From Lentisphaeria bacterium (GTDB taxonomy: Bacteria > Verrucomicrobiota > Lentisphaeria > Victivallales > Victivallaceae), in contig JAFTJQ010000012.1 of the NCBI GenBank assembly GCA_017456285.1, positions 1-64,000 on the forward strand: a stretch of 64,000 nucleotides of DNA, in the 5' to 3' direction. Position numbers and translations under genes: made by a program. The notes under the pieces are model-generated. The model ran no database searches. It saw only the letters and a program-made list of their open reading frames with translations, and was not told the DNA's origin. Position 1 is the stretch's first letter. Every line of letters starts with the position of its first letter. Shown here piece by piece: positions 16,896 to 25,449 of this stretch.

Positions 16896-18023
16896 ATGAA
16901 GGTGCCTTTGTTAGACTTGCAGGGTCAGTACAACAATTTAAAAGATGAAATTATCAAGGAGATGATTGAGATTTGCGATTCACAGAGATTCATTCTGGGA
17001 CCGAAAGTCGAAAAACTTGAGAAAGAAATTGCAGAGTATTGCCAAAGCAATTACTCCTGCGGAGTTACTTCAGGTTCTGATGCTTTGATTATCGCTTTGA
17101 TGGTCGAGAATATCGGCTACGGTGATGAAGTAATTACTACTCCCTTTACCTTTTTTGCTACCGTCGGTGCCATTGTCCGTGTCGGAGCGAAACCGGTTTT
17201 CGCCGACATCGATCCCGAAACTTTCAATATTGACCCGAAATCAATCGAAGCAAAAATTACCGACAAAACCAAAGCAATTATCCCAGTACACCTTTTCGGT
17301 CAGAGTGCCGACATGGATCCAATTATGGAAATTGCGAAAAAGCATAATTTGATTGTTATTGAGGATGCCTGCCAGGCAATCGGTTCTGAATATAAGGGCA
17401 AAAGAGTCGGTTCAATCGGTGATTACGGTGCATTTTCATTCTTCCCGAGCAAGAATTTAGGCTGTTTCGGCGACGGTGGAATTGTTACTACCAACGATGA
17501 AGAAAAAGCAAAATTGCTTAAAGTTTTCCGTAATCACGGTCAGAGCGGTACTTATATCCATGACTATGTCGGCGGTAACTTCCGTTTGGATGCGTTGCAG
17601 GCGGCGATTCTTTCCATTAAATTGAGAGAACTTGATTCATGGAGCGTGGCTCGTCAAAAGAATGCTGCTGAATACCGTGAAATTTTCGCTAAATACCCGG
17701 CAGTTTTGGAAAAAATTAAACTCCCGGTTGAGGCAGATTATGAGCATCGTCACATTTACAACCAATTCTGTATTTTGGTTGCAGACGGCAAGCGTGATGA
17801 ATTGAAGCAGTTCCTTTTGGATAATGAAGTCGGTTGTGCGGTCTACTATCCATTAAGTTTGCACTTGCAGAATTGCTTCAAGGACTTGGGCGGCAAAGTC
17901 GGTGATTGTCCGGTATCTGAAAAGGTTTCACAGGAAATTCTGGCATTGCCGATATATCCCGAATCAACTACCGAACAGCGAGAGTATGTGGTTGCTAAAA
18001 TTAACGAGTTTTTTACAAAATAA
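16896..18023 (+). CDS. DegT/DnrJ/EryC1/StrS sugar aminotransferase
   Basis: A 375-residue PLP aminotransferase of the DegT/StrS family, which converts keto-sugar nucleotides to amino sugars for glycans. Recognisable blocks: MKVPLLDLQGQY, GVTSGSDALIIAL, VIEDACQAIGSEYKG, and FSFFPSKNLGCFGDGG holding the PLP lysine. ATG 16896 is used because a G-rich AGTGGGGA site precedes it; in-frame codons further upstream fall in the promoter. It is monocistronic, closed by a terminator. Its sugar product could feed the acyl-modification operon at 4.7-8.9 kb, but this is speculation. Confidence 0.92.
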   Translation: MKVPLLDLQGQYNNLKDEIIKEMIEICDSQRFILGPKVEKLEKEIAEYCQSNYSCGVTSGSDALIIALMVENIGYGDEVITTPFTFFATVGAIVRVGAKPVFADIDPETFNIDPKSIEAKITDKTKAIIPVHLFGQSADMDPIMEIAKKHNLIVIEDACQAIGSEYKGKRVGSIGDYGAFSFFPSKNLGCFGDGGIVTTNDEEKAKLLKVFRNHGQSGTYIHDYVGGNFRLDALQAAILSIKLRELDSWSVARQKNAAEYREIFAKYPAVLEKIKLPVEADYEHRHIYNQFCILVADGKRDELKQFLLDNEVGCAVYYPLSLHLQNCFKDLGGKVGDCPVSEKVSQEILALPIYPESTTEQREYVVAKINEFFTK

Positions 18024-18035
18024 GTTAAATCAATT

Positions 18036-18070
18036 AAGAGGCGGGATGAAAATCCTACCTCTTATTTTTT
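18036..18070 (+). terminator. Terminator after the DegT gene
   Basis: AAGAGGCGGGA pairs with TCCTACCTCTT (two internal mismatches) around a 6-base loop, followed by ATTTTTT. Confidence 0.8.
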
Positions 18071-18091
18071 AGAGATAAGTTACTTTTTGCC

Positions 18092-19363
18092 ATGTTATTG
18101 AAAAATAAAAAAATACACTTTATCGGAATCGGCGGAGTCGGCATGCAGACTCTGGCAGGAATTTTGCTGGAGCGAAAAAGTGATGCCGTCAAAGTAAGCG
18201 GTTCTGATTTGGAAAAGTCCGAACGCACCCGAAAATTGCAAGCAATGGGGGTGGAAATTTATTACGGACATCAGGCTTCTAATTTGCCGAAAGAGTGCGA
18301 TTTAGTGGTCTATTCTTCGGCAGTTACTTGCGATAATGTCGAGTACACTGAAGCCATTAAAAGAGATATTCCGCTAATCAGACGTGGTGAATTTTTAGCT
18401 GAATTGGCGAAAAATTACAAAAAAACCGTAATTGTAAGCGGGTCTCATGGGAAAACTTCGACCTGTGCTACACTGGTTCACCTCCTTAAAAAACAAAATA
18501 TTGATTGTGGATATTTAATTGGCGGTGAACTCGTGAATGGCAATCCATTCAGTGCCGGTGACGGAGAAATTTTTGTTACCGAAGCCGACGAGAGTGACGG
18601 CACGCATGTTTTTTTTGAGCCGTACATTAATATTGTAACCAATTTGGACGATGACCACTCTTGGAGTGTCGGGGGTGAGGATAAGTTAAAACAAAATTTT
18701 CTTGCCAGTGCCGCAAAAAGCCATAAACTTATCTATTGGCAGAACGAGGTAAAGGACGATATTTTTAATGGTCTTCCTAATGCAGTAGAGGCGAAAGAAG
18801 AGATGCTCCGAAGCATAAATTTCCCGCCTAATATCGTCGGCTATCAAAAGAAAAATTCTTTACTCGCCTTAATGGCAATGCGATTACTCTCCTTGCCCGT
18901 AAAGATTGATGATTTAAGCGATTTTGTAAATGTAAAACGACGAATGACCACAATTTGCGAAAAAGATAATTTTATTGTGATTGAAGATTACGCCCACCAC
19001 CCGAAAGAATTGAAAAGTGCTTTGGAGTTGTTGCGTGAAAAATACCCGAACTATAATTTAACTGTAATTTTTCAGATACATCGGGCGGCTCGTATGACTA
19101 AATATTTTTCAGAATTTGCCGAAATTTTAAGTCAAAATGCCGATGAGGTAATTTTGAGCAGAATTTTTGAGGCTTGGGTCAGTGACAGCAGTGATTATTC
19201 GCCGAAAATTTTAGCAGAAAAAATTCCAAACGGCAAATACATTGAAGACTTTTCCGAAATTGTAAAACAGGTAAAAGCGATCACCATGCGAAGCAGTAAA
19301 CAGCTGATTGCCGTAATCGGTGCCGGAGATATTCATAAAATAATAGGAGAGTTGGAGTTGTGA
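18092..19363 (+). CDS. murC: UDP-N-acetylmuramate–alanine ligase (MurC) family
   Basis: A Mur ligase of 423 residues. The N-terminal nucleotide fold starts IHFIGIGGVGMQTLAGILL, the P-loop is SGSHGKTSTCATLV (residues about 117-130; Ser replaces the usual Thr of GTHGKT), and EADESDG, EDYAHHPKEL and the C-terminal VIGAGDIH are MurC features. It would add the first amino acid to UDP-MurNAc in peptidoglycan synthesis. It is shorter than most MurC proteins (450-490) and somewhat divergent, so the related recycling ligase Mpl is an alternative. Its stop overlaps the next gene's GTG start. Confidence 0.8.
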   Translation: MLLKNKKIHFIGIGGVGMQTLAGILLERKSDAVKVSGSDLEKSERTRKLQAMGVEIYYGHQASNLPKECDLVVYSSAVTCDNVEYTEAIKRDIPLIRRGEFLAELAKNYKKTVIVSGSHGKTSTCATLVHLLKKQNIDCGYLIGGELVNGNPFSAGDGEIFVTEADESDGTHVFFEPYINIVTNLDDDHSWSVGGEDKLKQNFLASAAKSHKLIYWQNEVKDDIFNGLPNAVEAKEEMLRSINFPPNIVGYQKKNSLLALMAMRLLSLPVKIDDLSDFVNVKRRMTTICEKDNFIVIEDYAHHPKELKSALELLREKYPNYNLTVIFQIHRAARMTKYFSEFAEILSQNADEVILSRIFEAWVSDSSDYSPKILAEKIPNGKYIEDFSEIVKQVKAITMRSSKQLIAVIGAGDIHKIIGELEL

Positions 19364-20442
19364 AAACATTTAATGCAGTCAAAGAGTATATTTCTCAATT
19401 TTATAGTCCGAGTGAATACATAAATTTGGAACAGCAGATTACTAAATTCGGCAAAAATAAGGAGTTAAGTTTCTATTCCGTCCTTGATGCCACCCCGGTT
19501 TTTCGTAACACTCTGGTTAAATATCTGCCGCTGTTGAAAGCCAAAATGGATCTAACAATCGGTTACGGCAATGGTATCCCCTATGACGAAAAAGTTATTG
19601 AATTTCTTAATTCCGTCGGTATCAAAACCGTGCTTAACGGCGAGCGAATTTACCGCAAAAAATTCGATTTTATATTGGATTGTGCAGGAGCGAATGCGAA
19701 TGTTTTTGCCAATATCGGCTATGTGGAATTAACGAGATCCGGTCTCTACAAATACAATAAAAGCAGCAACAATGTTTTTTTGGCAGATGAAAGCATAATA
19801 AAGCGACTTGAAACCTCCCTCGGAACGGGAGATGGGTTTTTGCGTGGAATGCAGCACTTCGGCTATAATGATTTGCGAGGCAAAAAAGTTGTGATTTTCG
19901 GCTTCGGCAAAGTCGGACAGGGGGTTGCCTACTATGCGGAGAAAGCAGGTGCGGAAGTCATTATCATCGATGACGCACAAAAAATCACTCCGCCTGACTC
20001 TATGAAAATTATTGACTTACGCAATCGGCAACAAATTGATGATATTATCGAAATAAGTGATGTCGTAGTTTCAGTAACCGGAATTGCAGGGGCTTTAGCG
20101 AATACGCTTGATATTGCGAAATTAGTTGCTTCATCGGCGATTATCGTGAATATGGGGATCCATAATGAATTTGGTTCTGCCATGCCGAATGAGCGAGTTT
20201 TGAATAATAATGCCCCGTTGAATTTTGTTTTGGATGAGCCGACTCACTTAAAATATATCGCCCCGACAATGGCGTTAAGTAATTACGGAATATTGGAACT
20301 CCTTAATCATCAACACGATACAGCCAAGTTGATCACACCCGGCGATAAAATCAATCGGGAACTGCTGCGAGCAGTCAAAGAAAAAGGCTGTTTGCAGGAA
20401 GAATTGGAATTCCTTGAGAAAGAGTTGAAAGTTACTTTTTGA
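19360..20442 (+). CDS. S-adenosylhomocysteine-hydrolase-like NAD-binding protein
   Basis: A 360-residue protein with a central Rossmann segment VVIFGFGKVGQGVAYYAEKAGAEVIIID that corresponds to the NAD domain of adenosylhomocysteinase (GYGDVGKG…). The preceding LETSLGTGDGFLRGMQH aligns with the hinge. The N-terminal catalytic half is divergent and short compared with true enzymes of 420-470 residues, so the substrate is probably different. It starts with GTG overlapping the murC stop by four bases, so it is translationally coupled to a cell-wall gene. Function unknown. Confidence 0.65.
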   Translation: MKTFNAVKEYISQFYSPSEYINLEQQITKFGKNKELSFYSVLDATPVFRNTLVKYLPLLKAKMDLTIGYGNGIPYDEKVIEFLNSVGIKTVLNGERIYRKKFDFILDCAGANANVFANIGYVELTRSGLYKYNKSSNNVFLADESIIKRLETSLGTGDGFLRGMQHFGYNDLRGKKVVIFGFGKVGQGVAYYAEKAGAEVIIIDDAQKITPPDSMKIIDLRNRQQIDDIIEISDVVVSVTGIAGALANTLDIAKLVASSAIIVNMGIHNEFGSAMPNERVLNNNAPLNFVLDEPTHLKYIAPTMALSNYGILELLNHQHDTAKLITPGDKINRELLRAVKEKGCLQEELEFLEKELKVTF

Positions 20443-20450
20443 GGTGAAGC

Positions 20451-21329
20451 ATGGGCGAGATAAGTTTGAAAGAAATCAATCAAACCGGATTAATTATTAC
20501 CCTGAGTCGTGAAATCGAGAGTTTGATGACTCAATTGGGAGCAACTGAGGCAGGATTGCATGATAAAACCGACCATTTAGCGTCGAAACTCCCCGAAGAA
20601 TGTGTAAAATTACTCCATTATATCGCCGCCGTCAGAAATAAAAATGCCCACGAATCCGCTGTCAATGAAGACTTTGATATGGAATTTTTCAGCCAAAGTT
20701 GCGAATTGGTTATGGAGGAGTTGCGGCAGTTGCTGCTAAAAGAAAAAAATACCGAGGTGGAAATAAATACCGCACCGCAGCTTAATCACGAAGTTGAAAA
20801 TACGGAAGCAAAATTCAGCAGTGAATTTCAAGCGATGATGCGAATTTGCGGATATTTGCCGATTTTTAATGGTTGCTTTTTTCTCTATAAACTTGCAGTT
20901 CAAGTAGTTAAAGCAATTGATATGGTCGCAGGAATTGTCTTTTTTTTAATGAGCATGATTATTATAACCGGCAGTCTTTTGGATAGGAATTACCCATATT
21001 TCTATTGTGGTTTAATACTTTTTGGCGGAGTCTATCTGTACGGTATTATTTTAGCACTAATCAGCAAGGAAAAAATTAAAAATTTCAGGAATTTTGCCTT
21101 TATCCCCATTTTTAACTTCGGTTATTTTATCTATGGTAGTTATGTAAAGTTCAAAGTTGCGAGTTTAATTTATTACGCCATTGCTTTAGGGTTGTATATT
21201 TCATCATTTGTGTTTTACTATAAATTCAGTAACTTCAGTTACGCATTGCATAGTGCTTTGGGGTGCTATTTAATGGGACTTGTCGGAGCCATTAACGATA
21301 CTATTCGCGGAAAAATCAAAAAAAATTAG
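20451..21329 (+). CDS. Membrane protein with cytosolic helical N-terminus
   Basis: Not assigned. Residues 1-100 are soluble and helical and include VKLLHYIAAVRNKNAHES, an R-(x)3-6-H-like element resembling HEPN/DUF4145 domains. Residues about 135-285 contain five hydrophobic segments (for example GIVFFLMSMIIITGSLL and YCGLILFGGVYLYGIILALI). It follows the SAHH-like gene by eight bases, so it is the third gene of the murC unit. Confidence 0.6.
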   Translation: MGEISLKEINQTGLIITLSREIESLMTQLGATEAGLHDKTDHLASKLPEECVKLLHYIAAVRNKNAHESAVNEDFDMEFFSQSCELVMEELRQLLLKEKNTEVEINTAPQLNHEVENTEAKFSSEFQAMMRICGYLPIFNGCFFLYKLAVQVVKAIDMVAGIVFFLMSMIIITGSLLDRNYPYFYCGLILFGGVYLYGIILALISKEKIKNFRNFAFIPIFNFGYFIYGSYVKFKVASLIYYAIALGLYISSFVFYYKFSNFSYALHSALGCYLMGLVGAINDTIRGKIKKN

Positions 21330-21348
21330 ATTTCTTTCCAAATCTTAT

Positions 21349-21376
21349 TTGCTTTTTTGTAAAATCGTGCTATATT
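21349..21376 (+). promoter_or_regulatory. Promoter of tRNA-Val
   Basis: TTGCTT, 16 bases, TATATT with GTGC before the -10, ending 30 bases before the tRNA. Confidence 0.7.
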
Positions 21377-21406
21377 AAAGTATCTGATTGATAAAACAAA
21401 TCATTC

Positions 21407-21483
21407 GGGCGTTTAGCTCAGTTGGCTAGAGCGTCACGTTTACACCGTGAATGTCGGGGGTTCGAGTCCCTCAACGCCCACCA
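21407..21483 (+). tRNA. tRNA-Val (anticodon UAC)
   Basis: A complete cloverleaf: acceptor GGGCGTT/AACGCCC, D arm GCTC…GAGC, anticodon stem TCACG/CGTGA with loop TTTACAC (anticodon TAC), T arm with GTTCGAGTC, and an encoded CCA. It is 77 bases long. Confidence 0.96.
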
Positions 21484-21658
21484 TCCTTCGCTAAAGCTAC
21501 GGATGGCAGGCCGTAAGGAATGCCATACGTAGATTTTTTTTTGCAAGCAAAAATAAGCGGAGTGCAACGGAGCGTGCGAAGGATGCCCTCCATAGCCTTG
21601 GCGACGGAGGGCTGTACGGCTGTGAATTACAATAAACATTTAATTGGAGACAATAACA
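21484..21658. repeat. Palindrome-rich segment between tRNA-Val and a GIY-YIG gene
   Basis: Starting at the tRNA's own CCA there are nested inverted repeats: CCATCC…GGATGG (21481-21506), CATCCTTCGC again as GCGAAGGATG near 21572, and GCCCTCC…GGAGGGC (about 21585-21612). Similar tRNA-abutting palindromic leaders are, to my recollection, seen beside small GIY-YIG genes in other bacteria, so leader and gene may form one mobile unit. Confidence 0.55.
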
Positions 21659-21898
21659 ATGTTCTACACTTATATTCTTCGAAGCATTGAACATCCTGAA
21701 CAATGTTACATCGGTCATACTGCTGATTTGCGGGAACGGTTAATAAAACACAACAAAGGCGATGTCCCGCACACATCCAAATTCCGTCCGTGGAAAGTTG
21801 AAACATACATTGCCTTTGAATCAGAAGAAAAATCTATTGCTTTTGAACACTATCTCAAATCCGGCAGCGGTCACGCCTTCGCCAAGCGGCATTTTTAA
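21659..21898 (+). CDS. Small GIY-YIG nuclease-domain protein
   Basis: A 79-residue single-domain GIY-YIG protein. YTYILRS and CYIGHTADLRERL supply the GIY/YIG strands and the catalytic Arg, and FEHYLKSGSG holds the conserved Glu. ATG 21659 follows GGAGA. Such small proteins are found beside tRNA genes and may be mobile or act on nucleic acid; the biological role is unknown. Its last codons (AKRHF) lie inside a direct repeat found again at 22554-22627. Confidence 0.85.
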   Translation: MFYTYILRSIEHPEQCYIGHTADLRERLIKHNKGDVPHTSKFRPWKVETYIAFESEEKSIAFEHYLKSGSGHAFAKRHF

Positions 21899-21956
21899 CC
21901 AAAAAATCATTTGATAATTTGATTCAACCTGAAATTTCCATAATTTTGTTAAAAAA
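21883..21956. repeat. 74-bp direct repeat, copy 1
   Basis: CAAGCGGCATTTTTAACC… to TTTTGTTAAAA, matching 22554-22627 with one clear substitution near the middle and a small difference at the far end. It spans the 3' end of the GIY-YIG gene and, on the minus strand, eight codons (NKIMEISG and stop) of another gene end. Confidence 0.88.
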
Positions 21957-22081
21957 TTCTTTTTCGTTTTCCGAAAATTCTCTATCGAATAGAGAACTTA
22001 AAAAGTTAAAAATTTTTGTGATTTTTTTCTGCCTCTTTGACGGTTTGTGACAAAAAATCACATCTTTTTGAATTTTTGTTC

Positions 22082-22109
22082 TTGATTTTTTCTTGTGATA
22101 TGATATATT
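22082..22109 (+). promoter_or_regulatory. Promoter of the 96-residue hypothetical gene
   Basis: TTGATT, 16 bases, TATATT, about 55 bases before the start codon. Confidence 0.65.
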
Positions 22110-22162
22110 GTAGTCAAACGGAGTGCATATAGTATTTTGGAAAAACAGCAGGAGGTTAAATA

Positions 22163-22453
22163 ATGGCATATTTTGCTAACATCTATTATGACGGGATGAG
22201 TATCGAAGAATGTTCGAGACGTATTTGTAAAACATTGACTGAAATGGGGTTGACTTATCGGGAGTCTTCTGACCAGATTTATGCGTTAGTGCCTATGTCT
22301 GGGGCATCTTGGGGCGAAGAGATGACGATTTATTTTTCAAAAGATTATTTTTCGGTAGAAAGTAAATGTGTTGGCAAATTGCAAGTTATTGATTGGGGAA
22401 AAAATAAGCGTAATGTAAATAATTTTATAAAAATTTATAATCAGATGAAATAA
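22163..22453 (+). CDS. Hypothetical 96-residue protein
   Basis: No family recognised. The protein is soluble, with no signal or membrane segment, and has a central glycine/serine turn (VPMSGASWGEE). Its own promoter and an excellent AGGAGG ribosome site indicate that it is expressed. It lies between the two copies of the 74-bp repeat, so it may have arrived by insertion or been captured by a duplication. Confidence 0.7.
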   Translation: MAYFANIYYDGMSIEECSRRICKTLTEMGLTYRESSDQIYALVPMSGASWGEEMTIYFSKDYFSVESKCVGKLQVIDWGKNKRNVNNFIKIYNQMK

Positions 22454-22553
22454 GATTTTTAAATAAATATCACCGGTGCAACGGCATTACATTTCCGACA
22501 ACCGTTTTCGTTTGAGAGAAAATTTTTGAAGAATAAACACACTCCGCCTCTCT

Positions 22554-22627
22554 CAAGCGGCATTTTTAACCAAAAAATCATCTGATAATTTGATTCAACC
22601 TGAAATTTCCATAATTTTGTTTAAAAT
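22554..22627. repeat. 74-bp direct repeat, copy 2
   Basis: Second copy of the sequence at 21883-21956. Here no GIY-YIG gene precedes it, only CTCTCAAGCGGCATTTTTAA, so the copy retains just the final codons of that gene. Confidence 0.88.
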
Positions 22628-22720
22628 ATCACCATAAGAAATAATTTTCCAATGAGGTTGAATTTTACCAGGCGAATAATTTAATTGATTTATGATATTC
22701 TTTGCACTGACCTTCGCTTT
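22595..22720 (-). pseudogene. 3' fragment of an unknown gene
   Basis: The minus-strand frame reads …AKNIINQLNY, SPGKIQPHWKIISYG and DILNKIMEISG then stop, which looks like real protein, but it is cut off upstream by an in-frame stop and has no start. The same last eight codons occur on the minus strand at 21924-21950, after different upstream sequence. I take these as two leftovers of one ancestral gene end. Confidence 0.5.
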
Positions 22721-22841
22721 TTAATTGTGCAGAAAGCCGACATCTCACATTTCCCACAAACCATAACCCTGCAATTTTAATTCACAATTTTTAATTTTGT
22801 GGGATATTTGCGGAAAAATCAAGGATTTTTTGAATTTTTCC

Positions 22842-22869
22842 TTGTAAATTAAAAAAAACGTGATATATT
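22842..22869 (+). promoter_or_regulatory. Promoter of rpmE
   Basis: TTGTAA, 16 bases, TATATT with GTGA before the -10, about 57 bases before the start codon. Confidence 0.75.
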
Positions 22870-22926
22870 ATAGAAATATTTTAATCTGAAAATTAAATAA
22901 ATTGATTTAACATAACGGAGTGAAAA

Positions 22927-23136
22927 ATGAAAAAAGATATCCATCCTAAGTATGAAGATGCCAAAGTCATTTGTGCTTGCGGCGAAGTTTGGAACGTAAA
23001 AAGTACTCGTCCAGAAGTAAAAGTCGGTATTTGTGCAAAATGCCATCCTTTCTTCACCGGAAAACAGAAGTTTGTTGATACCGCTGGTCGTATTGATAAA
23101 TTCAATCGTCGTTTCGGTAATAAAGCTGCTAAATAA
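22927..23136 (+). CDS. rpmE: 50S ribosomal protein L31
   Basis: A 69-residue L31: [10 protein letters not shown] start, a cysteine near residue 16-18 (CACGEVW) and a CAKCHPF motif near 37-40, so this is the zinc-binding form. The tail [17 protein letters not shown] is diagnostic. It lies upstream of prfA, an arrangement common in many bacteria, but has its own promoter and terminator. Confidence 0.96.
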   Translation: MKKDIHPKYEDAKVICACGEVWNVKSTRPEVKVGICAKCHPFFTGKQKFVDTAGRIDKFNRRFGNKAAK

Positions 23137-23160
23137 TTTTTACGGCAAAAACGAAAAAAC

Positions 23161-23199
23161 TCCCGGCTTGGAAATTTCAAGTACGGGAATTTTTTATTT
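23161..23199 (+). terminator. Terminator after rpmE
   Basis: TCCCG-GCTTG pairs with CAAG-TA-CGGGA around an AAATTT-centred loop, followed by AATTTTTTATTT. Confidence 0.75.
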
Positions 23200-23254
23200 A
23201 ATGAGTAAATTTTACCGATAAAAGGTTAAACCGCTAATTTGTGGATATGGAAAA

Positions 23255-24337
23255 ATGAGAGTAGAAGACATTGCATCATACATTGAAAATTTGCGTGGGC
23301 GTTTTGCCGAGTTGGAGAAAACCTTGGCAGATCCTGCGATTTATGCTAATCAAGCCGAGTGCCGCAAGGTGTCGCAGGAGCATCGGAAACTTGATGAACT
23401 TTTTAAGTCATTTGAATCTTGGAAAAAGGTTTTGTCAGAGATTGAAGAAAACAAGGAGATGCTGACGATTGAAACCGATACCGAGTTGCGGGATTTGATT
23501 CAGCTTGATTTAGAGAATTTGGCAGTCGAAGCAGAAAAGCTTGAAGGCATTTTGAGTATGGCATTGCTTCCCCCTGACCCGAATGATGCGAAAAACATTA
23601 TTATCGAAATTCGTCCGGCGGCAGGTGGCGATGAAGCGGCACTTTTTGCTGGCGAACTGGCGAGAGCTTATCTGAAATACGCTGAAGCCAAGCGGTGGAA
23701 AGTGGAAATCCTTGAGCAAAACAGCAGCGAATTAGGCGGTATTAAGGGCATGTCATTTTCGCTTATCGGGGATAATGTTTACTCCTGCATGAAGTACGAG
23801 AGCGGTGTCCACCGAGTACAAAGAGTTCCTGAAACTGAGAGCGGCGGTCGAGTGCATACTTCAACAATCACCGTTTCCGTCATGCCGGAAGCGGAAGAGG
23901 TTGAACTTGATGTGAAGCCGGAAGACTTGCGGTTTGACGTATTCCGCTCAAGCGGTCCGGGCGGACAAAGCGTTAATACCACCGACTCTGCGGTGCGAGT
24001 AACCCATATTCCGACGGGGCTTTCAGTTGCCAGCCAGCAGGAGAAGTCGCAACATAAGAATAAAGAGATTGCGTTGCGAATCCTTTTTGCACGCCTTTTA
24101 GAGGCGAAACAGCAGGAAGAGCAGGCGAAAGTCGATGCAGACCGCCGTTCACAAGTCGGTACGGGGGATCGGTCAGAACGTATCCGCACCTATAATTTCC
24201 CGCAAAACCGAGTAACCGACCATCGGTTCGGGTTAAACATTTTTGATCTGCCGAAAATCATGGAGGGTGAACTTGATTTGGTGATCCAGCCGACGATAAA
24301 AATTGTCTGTGAGCAGCGGCTTGAGGCGTTAAAATAG
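23255..24337 (+). CDS. prfA: Peptide chain release factor 1
   Basis: A 360-residue class I release factor. The GGQ motif lies in SSGPGGQSVNTTDSAVR, and the codon-recognition loop reads RVPETESGGRVHTS, giving a P-x-T tripeptide (RF1, for UAA/UAG) and not the SPF of RF2. Length is normal. An initiator tRNA promoter begins about 50 bases after its stop. Confidence 0.96.
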   Translation: MRVEDIASYIENLRGRFAELEKTLADPAIYANQAECRKVSQEHRKLDELFKSFESWKKVLSEIEENKEMLTIETDTELRDLIQLDLENLAVEAEKLEGILSMALLPPDPNDAKNIIIEIRPAAGGDEAALFAGELARAYLKYAEAKRWKVEILEQNSSELGGIKGMSFSLIGDNVYSCMKYESGVHRVQRVPETESGGRVHTSTITVSVMPEAEEVELDVKPEDLRFDVFRSSGPGGQSVNTTDSAVRVTHIPTGLSVASQQEKSQHKNKEIALRILFARLLEAKQQEEQAKVDADRRSQVGTGDRSERIRTYNFPQNRVTDHRFGLNIFDLPKIMEGELDLVIQPTIKIVCEQRLEALK

Positions 24338-24389
24338 CAGAAATGGTCAAAAGTTTGCGAAAAAATCTCAAAAAAGCGAATAAGATTAC

Positions 24390-24417
24390 TTGTAAAAGCA
24401 AAAAAATGTGATATATT
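24390..24417 (+). promoter_or_regulatory. Promoter of tRNA-fMet copy 1
   Basis: TTGTAA, 16 bases, TATATT with GTGA before the -10; the tRNA starts 11 bases later. Confidence 0.75.
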
Positions 24418-24428
24418 ATATAAAACAT

Positions 24429-24504
24429 TGCGGGGTGGAGCAGTGGTTAGCTCGTCAGGCTCATAACCTGAAGGCCATAGGTTCGATTCCTATCCCCGCT
24501 ACCA
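24429..24504 (+). tRNA. Initiator tRNA-fMet (CAU), copy 1
   Basis: Complete cloverleaf with anticodon loop CTCATAA (CAU). Initiator features: position 1 (T) and 72 (T) do not pair, while 2-7 and 66-71 do, and the D stem GAGC/GCTC has the A11-U24 pair. The anticodon stem has two G-C pairs next to the loop, not the usual three. CCA is encoded. Identical to the copy at 29338. Confidence 0.93.
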
Positions 24505-24513
24505 AAAATTTCC

Positions 24514-24549
24514 AAGTCGGGTTCAGTAAAAAGAATCCGACTTTTTTTG
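24514..24549 (+). terminator. Terminator after tRNA-fMet copy 1
   Basis: AAGTCGG and CCGACTT pair across a 16-base loop, followed by TTTTTTTG. Confidence 0.7.
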
Positions 24550-24552
24550 TGC

Positions 24553-24762
24553 TTATTTTAGAAAAATTATGGTTGCTCCGTAGGATTTTCCTCCAGCAAG
24601 CCATAGTTTTCCACCTTTTGGGAACGTTAAACGATCACCAGAAGTAACAACTGCATCACGTATAGTTTCCTTCTGAATGATTGTATTATCCGCTGAAACT
24701 CTAAAAGGAACTGAAATAAAAAACAATAAAATCGAGGCAATAAACAAAAATTGTTTTCGCAT
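24553..24762 (-). CDS. Small secreted protein or secreted-protein fragment
   Basis: ATG 24762 has GGAGA six bases upstream. The first 24 residues form a clear signal peptide (MRKQFLFIASILLFFISV…RVSA). The mature part of about 45 residues (…DAVVTSGDRLTFPKGG…) is not recognised. The stop lies right at the edge of the tRNA-fMet repeat and terminator, so the gene may be truncated by the event that created the repeat. An in-frame ATG six codons upstream is less likely. Confidence 0.5.
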   Translation of the reverse strand: MRKQFLFIASILLFFISVPFRVSADNTIIQKETIRDAVVTSGDRLTFPKGGKLWLAGGKSYGATIIFLK

Positions 24763-24935
24763 AAATTTCTCCAGTATCATTGTTGTAAATGTTTATTCAT
24801 TATAATTTAACACATATTAAAACAGTTGTCAAATTCTGTTTTGAAAATATATAAATTAATGATAAGTCATTATTTTACAATGAAAAACGGGAACAAATTT
24901 ATTTTGAAATTGTTCCCGTTTTTGAAAATTATGAT

Positions 24936-25295
24936 TTAGGCTTGTCGATATTTTTCTATCAATTCCTTGTAGAAATAAAACGATTTTTTCGGTTCTCTGT
25001 TTGTGTTTTCAATCGAGCATTTGATGATACCGAATTGTTTGCAATATCCGTGCTGCCACTCAAAATTATCCATAAGTGACCAATAAAAATAACCTTGTAC
25101 ATTGACATTGTCTTTTTCGATTGCATCCATCATCGCTTGTATATAATCTTGGATATAATTACAACGCGCTTGATCATCATCGACCGCACAGCCATTTTCT
25201 GTAACTAAGATAGGAATATTTCCATATCGGTTTTTCATCCACTTCAACATTACAAATTCAGAACTTAAATAATTCGAGTTATTTTTTCCGAACAA
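24936..25295 (-). pseudogene. C-terminal fragment of a GH1 beta-glucosidase
   Basis: The frame encodes only the last ~115 residues of a family 1 glycosidase. ILVTENGCAVDDD carries the catalytic nucleophile Glu (TENG), and YFYWSLMDNFEWQHGYCKQFGI is the conserved aglycone region. Full-length enzymes have about 450 residues, and the acid/base NEP region is absent. An in-frame TAG lies four codons before the first possible start. So this is a remnant, presumably of a larger cargo or of the ancestral locus. Confidence 0.85.
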
Positions 25296-25449
25296 TAACT
25301 TCTTCTAATGTTGTACCTGATCTATATGTACAACAACAGTATTTAATATCAAATATATTTCAATTTTTGATTATAATATTTTTTATTGTTTAAGTATCAA
25401 ATAATTGAAATTATGTCCCCGAATATTATATTAAACTCAGAGGAGATAC

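Larger units (their letters stand above)
24367..24504 (+). repeat. 138-bp direct repeat with tRNA-fMet, copy 1
   Basis: From CTCAAAAAAGCGAATAAG to the tRNA's 3' CCA this matches 29276-29413 with a single substitution (offset 4909). It holds the promoter and the whole tRNA. The two copies bound a 4.9-kb segment. Confidence 0.96.
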
